Under the pieces are notes generated by a model. It was not told where the DNA came from, searched no databases, and was given only the letters and a program-made list of their open reading frames with translations. 64,000 nucleotides of DNA, taken from contig CAKSJY010000001.1 in NCBI GenBank assembly GCA_934464585.1, forward strand, positions 62,001 through 126,000, given 5' to 3'. Positions 54,901-62,911 of the stretch are shown here, in pieces. The stretch comes from an uncultured Eubacteriales bacterium. Its GTDB lineage: Bacteria; Bacillota; Clostridia; Oscillospirales; Acutalibacteraceae. The position numbers were made by a program, and so were the translations under genes. Numbering within the stretch: the stretch's first letter is position 1; each line of letters starts with the position of its first letter.

Positions 54901-55089
54901 ATGTCTAAGAATTCAGTAGTACCAGAAGCTAGAGAAGCTCTTGATAAATTTAAGATGGAAGCTGCAAGTGAAGTCGGCGTAAATCTAAAGCAAGGTTATA
55001 ATGGAGATTTAACTTCAAGACAGGCAGGATCAGTTGGTGGCCAGATGGTTAAAAAGATGATCGAGCAGTATGAAGCTAACATGAAATAA
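54901..55089 (+). CDS. Alpha/beta-type small acid-soluble spore protein
   Basis: The 62-residue DNA-binding protein saturates spore DNA and protects it from UV. It has the GPR recognition segment KFKMEAASEVGV (cleavage expected after the Glu before AASE), and the second conserved block NGDLTSRQAGSVGGQMVKKMIEQYE. AAAGGAG precedes the ATG and a terminator follows. GPR, encoded at 19352, would cut it during germination. It is a stand-alone gene. Confidence 0.96.
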   Translation: MSKNSVVPEAREALDKFKMEAASEVGVNLKQGYNGDLTSRQAGSVGGQMVKKMIEQYEANMK

Positions 55090-55101
55090 GTAAATTTTAA
55101 T

Positions 55102-55135
55102 AAACGTCCTCGATATTTATCGGGGACGTTTTTAT
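55102..55135. terminator. Terminator of the SASP gene
   Basis: AAACGTCC-T-CGAT and ATCG-G-GGACGTTT with TTTATA behind. Confidence 0.88.
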
Positions 55136-55144
55136 ATATAAATG

Positions 55145-55456
55145 TTAATTATCTTTGTTTTTGGGGTCAATTTTAGACTGTTGTTTTTCCTTTTTAGGCG
55201 AGGAATATTTATATAGTCTATATGCCAAATATCCTACAATAGCAATAGTTCCAATATATTGAATTAATATCATAAAGCCCTCATCAAGAAATATTTCATA
55301 GTATGCCCAGTTTAAAACCATCCATAGGCCTTCAAATATAAAATATATTGAAAATACACGGTAAAAAGGATGTTTTCTTAGTGCAGGCGTAAATAAAAAG
55401 GTTGCGACTGCGAAACATACAAGTGATGCAAATACACTTATCCACATTATGTACAT
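55145..55456 (-). CDS. Small membrane protein, three TM helices
   Basis: The 103-residue protein has three hydrophobic helices (about 3-22, 35-55, 61-81) and a Lys/Gln-rich basic cytoplasmic tail. I do not recognise a family. It starts 16 bp after the DUF2344 gene on the minus strand with GGGAGAAATG, so it is probably the last gene of that operon. Confidence 0.75.
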   Translation of the reverse strand: MYIMWISVFASLVCFAVATFLFTPALRKHPFYRVFSIYFIFEGLWMVLNWAYYEIFLDEGFMILIQYIGTIAIVGYLAYRLYKYSSPKKEKQQSKIDPKNKDN

Positions 55457-55472
55457 AATACATTTCTCCCAA

Positions 55473-56129
55473 TTAATAAAAATCTTTCATATTAATATTA
55501 TAAAGCCTGGAGCGAGTGATTTCTACATATATTTTTTCATTAAATTTGTTTTTAAATGCAGTGAAAATTAGGTTTGGATTAATATTTTTAGTGTTACCGG
55601 CGGGTAGAATAATATTTAAAGTCATTTTGTTTTCGGATTTGTTTAGGCTATATTCTTTAATATCATCTTTTAAATTTATAGTTTTTATGCCCTTTTTGGT
55701 CTTTTTTTCAACAAGTATCTCATCACTTGTTAAAAGTTCATTGAGTTTTTCAAAGCATGAATCGATATTATCGGCCGGTAGTTCAGCGGAAATATTAAAC
55801 ATAGCAAAAGCGATTTCTTTTTGATGCATAACAGGTTCCGAAACACCTGTTATACGTATACCAATTGGCAACGACGAATTTAAACGTTCTATTAAATCCT
55901 CGTTTGATATATCATCAATAAGCTTTATGTCCATGGATTCATATAATCCGGTAAATCCCAGTGAAAGGGGAAGGGCAAATGTGATAAACGGATGCGGGTG
56001 GAAACCTTCTGTATGCCAAATAGGAATTTGAGATTTATGTATTGCCCTAAGCATACAGTTATTTAAATCCAAGTGTGATATATATTTTGCAGAGTCACTT
56101 TTTGTAAACCAAATTCTAACGTTTTTCAA
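55473..56129 (-). CDS. TIGR03936/DUF2344-family protein, partner of the radical SAM enzyme
   Basis: The 218-residue protein starts MKNVRIWFTKSDSAKYISHLDL, the hallmark of the TIGR03936 family, and keeps PIWHTEGFHPHPFITFALPLSLG. Its molecular role is unknown, but it is very often next to or fused with the TIGR03960 B12-binding radical SAM protein. The start is the TTG at 56129 with AGGAGG 8 bases upstream (a GTG one codon earlier is possible). The first 14 bp overlap the end of the radical SAM gene. Confidence 0.87.
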   Translation of the reverse strand: MKNVRIWFTKSDSAKYISHLDLNNCMLRAIHKSQIPIWHTEGFHPHPFITFALPLSLGFTGLYESMDIKLIDDISNEDLIERLNSSLPIGIRITGVSEPVMHQKEIAFAMFNISAELPADNIDSCFEKLNELLTSDEILVEKKTKKGIKTINLKDDIKEYSLNKSENKMTLNIILPAGNTKNINPNLIFTAFKNKFNEKIYVEITRSRLYNINMKDFY

Positions 56130-57960
56130 CACATAATCCTCCTTTAAAACAAGTAGCACCACAGTGTGAACATTTTTCTCTGCAGTTTGGTGTGGTTATT
56201 CCTGCATATGCTAAATCAAGCTCTTTTTTCAAAAATTCTTTTTTTACTCCGTAATCTATATGATCCCAAGGAAGAATTTCTGAGAATTCACGGGCTCTGT
56301 TTGCGTAAAAGTGAGGGTCAACATTACATTCTTTAAATGCTTCCATCCACGTTGAAAATGAGAAGTGTTCTGACCAACCATCAAATTTGCAACCCATTTC
56401 AAAGGCTTTTTCTAAAACGGCACAAAGTCTGCGGTCACCACGAGCAAAAACAGCCTCTAAGAAGCTTGTGTCCGCATCATGCCAATTACAATTTATTTTT
56501 TTGCTTGGTAGGGCTTCTACGAGTGCGTCTTGCTTTTTGTGAATAGTTTCGATACTATCTTGAGCAACCCACTGAAACGGAGTAAATGGTTTTGGTACAA
56601 AAGAAGAGGCACTTACAGTAACCTTGGGGTGTTTGCCACGAACTCGATTCGGATTTGAATAGTAGCGTTCCACAACTCTGCCGGCAAGCTTACTTATTTC
56701 TTGAACGTCCTCAGTGGTTTCTGTAGGGAGCCCAAGCATAAAATACAGTTTTACAGTGCTCCAACCACCGGAAAAGGCTTTATCACAAGTTAACATTAGC
56801 TCTTCTTCGGTTACATTTTTGTTTATTACATCTCTAAGACGTTGGGTCCCTGCCTCAGGAGCAAATGTAAGGCCACTTCTACGAACACTTTTTAGCTTAT
56901 CAGCAAGTTTACGTGAAAATCCATCGACACGCAATGATGGTAAGGATATATTTACTTTTTCTTTTTCTGCCCAACCCATCATTTTATCAAGAAGCTCTTC
57001 GATTTTGGTATAATCACTTGAGCTTAATGAAGAAAGAGAGATTTCATCGTATCCCGTGTTTCTGCAAAGGTTATGGGATTGCATATCAATAACATCCGGG
57101 GATTTTTCTCTTACCGGTCTATATATAAAACCTGCTTGGCAAAATCTACATCCACGTATACAACCACGGAATATTTCGGTGACAGCTCTATCGTGGACTA
57201 TTTCGACCATCGGGACAACAAATTCCTTTGGATAATATGATTTGTCCATATCGAGCATGATTCTTTTCTTTATTGTTTTAGGTGCGTCACCTTTTGGTGT
57301 GAATTGTTTTATTGTTCCATCTTCGTTGTAGCTTACCTCATAAAGTGACGGAACATATACACCCTCAATTTTAGAGGCAGCTTTTAGGAAATCCTCTTTT
57401 GAGCCGTTGTTTTTCTTGAATTCCCTATATAATTCTATTACTTCCAGGTCGACTTCTTCGCCTTCACCGATGAAAAAAATATCAAAAAAGTCAGCAAGTG
57501 GTTCAGGATTACAAGCGCAAGGCCCTCCTGCAACGACGATTTGAGAAAGATTTTTTCTATCTTTTGCATAAAGCGGGATATGTGCTAATGAAAGCATATT
57601 TAATATATTGGTATAGCTTAGCTCATATTGAAGAGTAAAACCGATAAAATCAAAGTTTGTAATAGGGTCAAAACTTTCTAAAGCGTAAAGAGGTATATTT
57701 CTATTCCTCATTTCCTCTTCCATATCAGGCCAAGGTGCAAATACACGTTCGCACCAAATATAAGGTTTTTCGTTAAATAAACTATATAATATTTTGATGC
57801 CTATATGTGACATACCGATTTCATATGTGTCGGGAAAGCAAAAGGCAAATCGAACATCTACATCTTCTTTATTTTTAACAACACTTTTAAGTTCACCGCC
57901 TACATATCTGCCAGGTTTTTGAACATTCAACAAAAATTTTTCTACTTCTTTTTTAAGCAT
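56116..57960 (-). CDS. TIGR03960-family B12-binding radical SAM protein
   Basis: The 614-residue protein has an N-terminal cobalamin-binding-like region (VVAGGPCACNPEP, FFIGEGEEVDLEV) and a radical SAM domain with the Cx3Cx2C cluster FRGCIRGCRFCQAGF (about 275-290). A C-terminal Cys-rich end, NCREKCSHCGATC, may bind a second cluster. Substrate is unknown; a tRNA or ribosome-linked role is often suspected. ATG 57960 with TGGAGGAAA is the best start. It overlaps the TIGR03936 gene, giving the usual two-gene operon. Confidence 0.9.
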   Translation of the reverse strand: MLKKEVEKFLLNVQKPGRYVGGELKSVVKNKEDVDVRFAFCFPDTYEIGMSHIGIKILYSLFNEKPYIWCERVFAPWPDMEEEMRNRNIPLYALESFDPITNFDFIGFTLQYELSYTNILNMLSLAHIPLYAKDRKNLSQIVVAGGPCACNPEPLADFFDIFFIGEGEEVDLEVIELYREFKKNNGSKEDFLKAASKIEGVYVPSLYEVSYNEDGTIKQFTPKGDAPKTIKKRIMLDMDKSYYPKEFVVPMVEIVHDRAVTEIFRGCIRGCRFCQAGFIYRPVREKSPDVIDMQSHNLCRNTGYDEISLSSLSSSDYTKIEELLDKMMGWAEKEKVNISLPSLRVDGFSRKLADKLKSVRRSGLTFAPEAGTQRLRDVINKNVTEEELMLTCDKAFSGGWSTVKLYFMLGLPTETTEDVQEISKLAGRVVERYYSNPNRVRGKHPKVTVSASSFVPKPFTPFQWVAQDSIETIHKKQDALVEALPSKKINCNWHDADTSFLEAVFARGDRRLCAVLEKAFEMGCKFDGWSEHFSFSTWMEAFKECNVDPHFYANRAREFSEILPWDHIDYGVKKEFLKKELDLAYAGITTPNCREKCSHCGATCFKGGLCVEKR

Positions 57961-58104
57961 GTTTTTCCTCCAATGTTTATACATACTTAATATTATACTT
58001 TTATTTATAACTTTTTACAACAAATAGATAAAATGTTGAAATTATTTAATATTTGAAGTATTATATTCTATATAAAAAGTACTTGTAGGATGTAGGCGAT
58101 TGAT

Positions 58105-59568
58105 ATGAGGGATTGTTTAACATGGCAAGAGCAGAAAAATAATAATGATAATAATGATATATTAAATATGCCGAATGTAAACTATTCAAGAGTTTCATTT
58201 GAAAAATTTAATATATCAAGGCGAAGTAAAGATATTAGTAGGCTTAAAATTAAGTTGAAAGCAATATTTGAGAATAAAGAGTATACTGAGGAGCAAAAAT
58301 CTAAACTTATATTTAATATAATAAGCAGTTCACAGTATGGGCATGAGGATATTCAAATGGTGTATAATAGCCTCGATAATAATATAAAGGAATTTATAAA
58401 CAGATTGCCTAATAATATAAATCCGGTTAAGCCAAGATTCAACAATCCTGCCTTTTCTTTTAATGAGAAAGATGAAGGAAAAGAAAGAAATATTGTATTT
58501 TTAAAGGATAATACAATTAGTGACAGTTCAGGTGGCCATCATCCGATAAGTTCGCTTATTGAAGATTATAATGAAGATGTTGACAAGCCACCTGTATTTG
58601 AAACTCATGTTAATACCTCAGCGTTAAATCGATTTTTTATGAAGGCAGAGGCTAACCATGCATTTATAGGATTTAGATTTACTCAGTATAAAGACGGCAA
58701 GTATAAACGTAAACATTTCAAAATAGGATATGGATTAGATGAAGATAGAGAGGAAAGAAATATTGGATTTGGAATAAAGATTAAGAGTTCATTCTTTGTT
58801 CCGAATAAATTGGTAGATGACATGAATACTACTTCAGCAGTTTCTACACAGACAGAAATAAGTGTTGATCAGAGTAAACGTTTACTAAACAATATTGAAT
58901 TATATTTTAAGAAATATCCGTTGTTTAGCTTGATTGGAAGAAACTGTAATGTATTTACAAGAACTATGGCGAGGGAGATTGGGTTAGGCAATATTGCAAA
59001 ACTGCATAATACTATATCTCCATCGTCAGCAGCAAATAGAATATCAAAGGAATTGTCTAAGGGGCGTAATCTAGATAGACTTAGGTCCGATTTTAGTACT
59101 GATAAGTTTAAATATGGAGTAAAAGTAGGTTACGAAGTTAGTAGTAATGAATTTTCCGGAGAATTTAGGAATCTTATGGGAAAGACGACTGGATGGGAGG
59201 AAAAAGAAAGAAAACCCTTTATGAAAACTGCTACAGACATAGCAAGGCAGGATTTATCGAGATTTGATAAATCCAATACATCAAAGAATTTTAGATCACG
59301 TGAAGCAGAAAAGGCTGTGCAGGGAATTTCAAATTCTATTATTGCACTTAATTACATGATTGAAAAAGGTTTTCCTGAAAGCTTTGTTAGAAGTTATTGC
59401 GAAAGTATTAAGAAAAATATACATAGAGCAATATCTATAACTGGCAAAAAGCATTTAAATTTAAATGTATATTTAATGCGCGTATATAATCTTATTGATT
59501 ATACTGGATTCAAATATAGGAGTCCGAACTCTCAGGGCAATATATCAGAAAATGAAAATATTGAATAG
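58105..59568 (+). CDS. Unrecognised protein with a possible permuted papain-like domain
   Basis: The 487-residue protein has no signal peptide or membrane helix. The N-terminal 130 residues are Asn-rich and helical. Around residues 190-310 it has EANHAFIGFRFTQY, then IGFGIKIKSSFFVP, then LIGRNCNVFTRTMAREIGL. The His followed much later by an NC-x-FT-x-T motif is what permuted papain-like (LRAT/NlpC-type) enzymes show, where His and Cys are catalytic. Those folds often occur in secreted effectors and toxins. The C-terminal 150 residues are basic and helical. It has an AGGATGTAGGCG start region and lies 100 bp before the DUF4417-like gene. The assignment is tentative. Confidence 0.5.
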   Translation: MRDCLTWQEQKNNNDNNDILNMPNVNYSRVSFEKFNISRRSKDISRLKIKLKAIFENKEYTEEQKSKLIFNIISSSQYGHEDIQMVYNSLDNNIKEFINRLPNNINPVKPRFNNPAFSFNEKDEGKERNIVFLKDNTISDSSGGHHPISSLIEDYNEDVDKPPVFETHVNTSALNRFFMKAEANHAFIGFRFTQYKDGKYKRKHFKIGYGLDEDREERNIGFGIKIKSSFFVPNKLVDDMNTTSAVSTQTEISVDQSKRLLNNIELYFKKYPLFSLIGRNCNVFTRTMAREIGLGNIAKLHNTISPSSAANRISKELSKGRNLDRLRSDFSTDKFKYGVKVGYEVSSNEFSGEFRNLMGKTTGWEEKERKPFMKTATDIARQDLSRFDKSNTSKNFRSREAEKAVQGISNSIIALNYMIEKGFPESFVRSYCESIKKNIHRAISITGKKHLNLNVYLMRVYNLIDYTGFKYRSPNSQGNISENENIE

Positions 59569-59668
59569 CCTATTAAGAATATAATTAAAGATCTTTCTTT
59601 TGCACTTATAAGGGCAAATTTTAAGTGTTTTATACGGTGTAGTATAAAATATTTTTTAGGAGGCTTAT

Positions 59669-61044
59669 ATGACAGAGGAAAATTTTAATTATAGGACCAG
59701 TCCGATGTTTCTTAGAAATCAGTTCGACAGTTATGGTAAATATAATATGCCATTAATTGCTAAAACTAATTATAAGTATGAGGAATTAAATGACCTTAGA
59801 TTAATTGGTTTTGATAAAATCAAAAATGGTAAGGATAGGCACTATAACAGAATGGTTCATTTCTTTTTGTATGACTATAAGTTTGAAGATATCTGGAAAA
59901 AACCGGACAAGTACATAACGGCATTAAAAAATATCGTGCAGTATTAACTCCGGATTTTAGTATGTACTTAGAAATGCCGATACCATTAAAAATGTACAAT
60001 ACTTTTAGGAACCGTTGGTGTGGTGCATATTTATCTTCAAAAGGGATTGATGTGGTCCCTACAGTCAATTGGGGAGATGAGGATACATTCGATTTCTGTT
60101 TTGATGGAATAGAAAAGGGGTCAACGGTGGCAGTTTCCACTTATATGGTTTCTGAACATAATAATCACGCTGATCAAAAAGAATTTTTTATGAAGGGCTA
60201 TAACGAGATGCTTCGTAAAATAGAGCCACAAAATATAATTTGTTATAATACTCCGTTCCCGGAGATGCAGGGGAATATTATATATGTGGACTATGAACTT
60301 AGCTCATGGAAGCATTTAAATGATGATAAGGAGTATAAACCATCACCATATGTAAAATATATATGTGGGCTTGAACCATGGCCGGAAGATTGTGATATAA
60401 TAAGAAAATCATATGGTTATGTTATACCAAATTCATGGAAAGGCATGGGTAGTGCATATGGTGGTAATTGGATACCCAAAAAGGAGGATGATAAGCGTTT
60501 TATTGGCAAACCTGGGACTATAAAAGAAACTCGTAGAAGTACAAGCGCGGGTGGGTATGATAGGAAAACTAAGATAGGTTTAGATGGTAGGGCAACAATA
60601 GAGAGACACTATACAGATCATGGATTTCCTAAAAGACATACAGACCCTCATGATCATGAAGTGATATGGGATGCAGATGCAGGATTTCCTCATTTAGGGC
60701 CAACAATTAATTACCCTGATGGAGTACCTGAATTTAAAAATTTTGATGGAGTTGTTAATATGAGTAATACTAGAAATTTAGAAGAGAGATTTGAAGAAGA
60801 TAGATTCAAGACAATAAGCGACTTTAAATGGTGCATGAAAAGGGGAGGAGAAGTAGAATTTGAATGGAATAACAGATATTATTCTATAACTCACCCAGAT
60901 GGACTTATATATATAGGTGAAGAATATAAAGAGGAAACTGCTAAGGAATATAAAACAGTAGATGAGGCTCTTGAACATGTAATCGATGGTCAGAAACTCC
61001 GAGAAATAATTACACAGGTAAAGGTTTGGGACAGGACTATCTAA
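59669..61044 (+). pseudogene. DUF4417-like protein with toxin-like tail, split by a -1 frameshift
   Basis: Two ORFs, 59669-59947 (92 residues) and 59962-61044 (360 residues), form one DUF4417-type protein. The first begins RTSPMFLRNQFDSYGKYNMP and the second continues with DFSMYLEMPIPLKMYNTFRNRW, RAVLTPDFS being readable if one base is gained at the A6 run 59926-59931. The frame is lost exactly at A_AAA_AAT, a known -1 slippery shape, so it is either a mutation or programmed frameshifting. After the DUF4417 domain (about 120 codons of the second ORF) comes a charged tail (KPGTIKETRRS, ERHYTDHGFPKRHTDPHDHE) like polymorphic-toxin tips, then an in-frame copy of the downstream ISDFKW family from residue 267. 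Confidence 0.75.
60760..61044 (+). CDS. ISDFKW-family copy A (in frame with the DUF4417-like gene)
   Basis: From ATG 60760, 94 codons encode a full copy of the small paralogous family: FKTISDFKWCMKRGGEVEFE, HPDGLIYI, TVDEALEHVIDG and the invariant end KVWDRTI. The ATG has GGAG 8 bases upstream, identical in context to copy E, where it is a separate gene. So it may be translated on its own as well as at the end of the fusion. The likely role is an immunity protein for the adjacent toxin-like tail. Its best match is copy B. Confidence 0.6.
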   Translation: MSNTRNLEERFEEDRFKTISDFKWCMKRGGEVEFEWNNRYYSITHPDGLIYIGEEYKEETAKEYKTVDEALEHVIDGQKLREIITQVKVWDRTI

Positions 61045-61104
61045 AGTAAGTCTAGTTATCCTAACGGAGTACTTGGACTTAGGTGCTTTAGGGGGAAAAG
61101 AAAT

Positions 61105-61392
61105 ATGATAGATAGTGTAACTGTGATACATAGCAATCCTGAGGAAAACAGATTTGAAACGATAAGCGACTTTAAATGGTGCATGAAGAGGGGAGGAGAA
61201 GTACAATTTGAGTGGAATAACAAGGATTATTCTATAACTCACCCAGATGGACTTATATATATAAGTGAAGTATATAAAGAGGAAACTGCTAGGGAATATA
61301 AAACAGTAGATGAAGCTCTTGAACATGTAATCGATGGTCAGAAACTCCGAGAAATAATTACACAGGTAAAGGTTTGGGACAGAACAATATAA
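61105..61392 (+). CDS. ISDFKW-family copy B
   Basis: The 95-residue soluble protein has the shared core ETISDFKWCMKRGGEVQFEW, YSITHPDGLIYI, and the end KLREIITQVKVWDRTI. It is nearly identical in its second half to copy A, including at the DNA level, so the duplication is recent. GGGGG lies 9 bases before the ATG. A predicted small alpha/beta fold without enzyme motifs fits an immunity protein. Confidence 0.8.
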   Translation: MIDSVTVIHSNPEENRFETISDFKWCMKRGGEVQFEWNNKDYSITHPDGLIYISEVYKEETAREYKTVDEALEHVIDGQKLREIITQVKVWDRTI

Positions 61393-61452
61393 AGTAAATT
61401 TGATTATCTTGGTGGAGATCCTGAACTTAAGGGTTGGAAAGGAAATTATGTT

Positions 61453-61737
61453 ATGAACTATAAAGAACCAACTAAGGAATATTTTGAAGAAGTAAGATTT
61501 AAGACAATAAGTGATTTTAAATGGGCTATAAATCATGGTGCTGAGATAGAAATGGAGTGGAAAGACAAAGTTTATTATATAACTCAGCCAGATGGTGTAA
61601 TAAACATACATGAAGAAGATTGCTGGATGGATGCTAAGGAGTATAAAACTGCCAACGAAGCATTAGAATTTATGGTAGGTGAAGATCGCTTGGGAGATGT
61701 TATTACTAAAATAAAGGTTTGGAATAGGACTATATGA
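61453..61737 (+). CDS. ISDFKW-family copy C (divergent)
   Basis: The 94-residue member keeps RFKTISDFKWAINHGAEIEMEW, TQPDGVINI, TANEALEFMVGEDRLGDVITKI and KVWNRTI, but differs from A, B, D and E across its length, so it probably recognises a different partner. Its start has GGAAAGGAAA upstream and ends directly before the copy D region. Confidence 0.8.
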   Translation: MNYKEPTKEYFEEVRFKTISDFKWAINHGAEIEMEWKDKVYYITQPDGVINIHEEDCWMDAKEYKTANEALEFMVGEDRLGDVITKIKVWNRTI

Positions 61738-61810
61738 AATGAGCATTAAATTAGCTTTATATTATACTGACAGAATACCTTGGGTTAAGCATTTTAAGGA
61801 GAGAAGAAAT

Positions 61811-62098
61811 ATGAGAGATAATGTAATTGTGATAAATAGTAACCCTGAGGAAAATAAGTTTGAAACGATAAGTGACTTTAAAATGTGTATGTATCAGGGA
61901 GGAGAAGTGCAATTCGAGTGGAATAACAAGGATTATTACATAACTCACCCGGATGGCCTTATATGTATATATGAGCCATATAAAGAGGAAACCGCTAAGG
62001 AATATAAAACAGTAGATGAAGCGCTTGAACATATAATTGATGGTCAGAAACTCCGAGAAATAATTACTAAAGTAACAGTTTGGGAAAGAAATGTCTAA
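61811..62098 (+). CDS. ISDFKW-family copy D
   Basis: The 95-residue member resembles copy B (NPEENKFETISDFKMCMYQGG, TVDEALEHIIDGQKLREIITKV) and ends TVWERNV instead of KVWDRTI. ATG 61811 with AAGGAGAG is used; the longer ORF from 61739 lacks support. Its stop overlaps the region that becomes the spacer to copy E. Confidence 0.8.
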   Translation: MRDNVIVINSNPEENKFETISDFKMCMYQGGEVQFEWNNKDYYITHPDGLICIYEPYKEETAKEYKTVDEALEHIIDGQKLREIITKVTVWERNV

Positions 62099-62159
62099 GA
62101 GCAAACCTAGTTGTCCTGGTGGAACACTTAAATTTAAAAGTTTTAATGGAGTTGTTAAT

Positions 62160-62444
62160 ATGAATAATACTAAAAATCTAGAAGAACGCTTTGAAGAAGA
62201 TAGATTCAAGACAATAAGCGATTTTAAAATGTGTATGAATCGAGGAGGAGAAGTAGAATTTGAATGGAATAACAGGTATTATTCTATAACACACCCGGAT
62301 GGACTCATATATATAGGTAAGGAATATAAAGAGTAAACTGCTAAGGAATATAAAACAGTAGATGAAGCTCTTGAACATATAATCGATGGTCAGAAACTTC
62401 GAGAAATAATTACACAGGTAAAGGTTTGGGACAGAACAATATAA
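62160..62444 (+). pseudogene. ISDFKW-family copy E with a nonsense codon
   Basis: From ATG 62160 a full family member can be read to 62444, but codon 59 is TAA (62334-62336) where the other copies have GAA (EYKEETAKEYK). The remaining codons are intact and still end KVWDRTI. It is a recent inactivation, since the downstream part is not decayed. Its upstream leader (GGAGTTGTTAATATG) is the same as copy A. Confidence 0.85.
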
Positions 62445-62504
62445 AGTAAAATTAATTATTTCGATGGAGCTCCGTAGTTTAAAATATTTTAAGGTGATAA
62501 TAAA

Positions 62505-62810
62505 GTGGATAAGAATATAGATATAGACTATTTAGATGATAGTTTGAATTTTACGACTGTTAGTGAGTTTGAATGGTGCATGAATTCAGGCGGAGAAATC
62601 GAATTTTATTGGAAAGGAAAGGTTTATTGTGCCTTTGGAAAGCTCCAAAGGGAACCGAATAGTAATATCCAAATGTATATTAGCGAAGCAAACAAACCTG
62701 AAACAGAAAAATGGTGTGATAATGTTGATGAGGTTTTGGATTATATAGTTGAAGGAGATATGTTACGTGATGTAATAACTAAGGTAAAGGTTTGGGACAG
62801 AACTATATAA
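62505..62810 (+). CDS. ISDFKW-family copy F (divergent)
   Basis: The 101-residue member is the most distant: FTTVSEFEWCMNSGGEIEFYWKG, a longer central loop (FGKLQREPNSNIQ), DNVDEVLDYIVEGDMLRDVITKVKVWDRTI. A GTG at 62505 follows AAGGTG. It closes the array, followed by the shared terminator with spoVT. Confidence 0.8.
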   Translation: MDKNIDIDYLDDSLNFTTVSEFEWCMNSGGEIEFYWKGKVYCAFGKLQREPNSNIQMYISEANKPETEKWCDNVDEVLDYIVEGDMLRDVITKVKVWDRTI

Positions 62811-62864
62811 GGCAAATTTAATTTTTATAATATTGATTTTTTGAACTTTATCTCTCATTAGGTC

Positions 62865-62911
62865 AAAAAGTACTCCCGGTGACTGTTTATGTTGCCGGGA
62901 GTACTTTTTTT
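62865..62911. terminator. Bidirectional terminator between the array and spoVT
   Basis: AAAAAGTACTCCCGG and CCGGGAGTACTTTTT are perfect arms with T tracts at both ends; it stops both the array and spoVT. Confidence 0.94.

Larger units (their letters stand above)
60760..62810 (+). repeat. Six-copy tandem array of ISDFKW-family genes with remnant spacers
   Basis: Six paralogous genes in one direction, all near 95 codons, with spacers of about 60-75 bp. Spacers after copies A, B, D and E read as degraded versions of the last codons of the DUF4417-like gene (pattern K-x-N/S-Y-P-D/N/G-G-x-P-E-F/L-K-x-F), as if each gene was once preceded by its own toxin tail. Confidence 0.8.

Noticed and set aside
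61757..62209. Long minus-strand ORFs across the ISDFKW array (also 60778-61611)
   Set aside because: They are antisense to well-supported plus-strand genes, lack ribosome sites, and are Phe/Ile/Tyr-rich as expected from the reverse complement of Lys/Glu-rich codons.
61105..62444. CRISPR-like repeat array
   Set aside because: The repeats are about 285 bp coding units with open frames and diverged copies, not short identical repeats with unique spacers.
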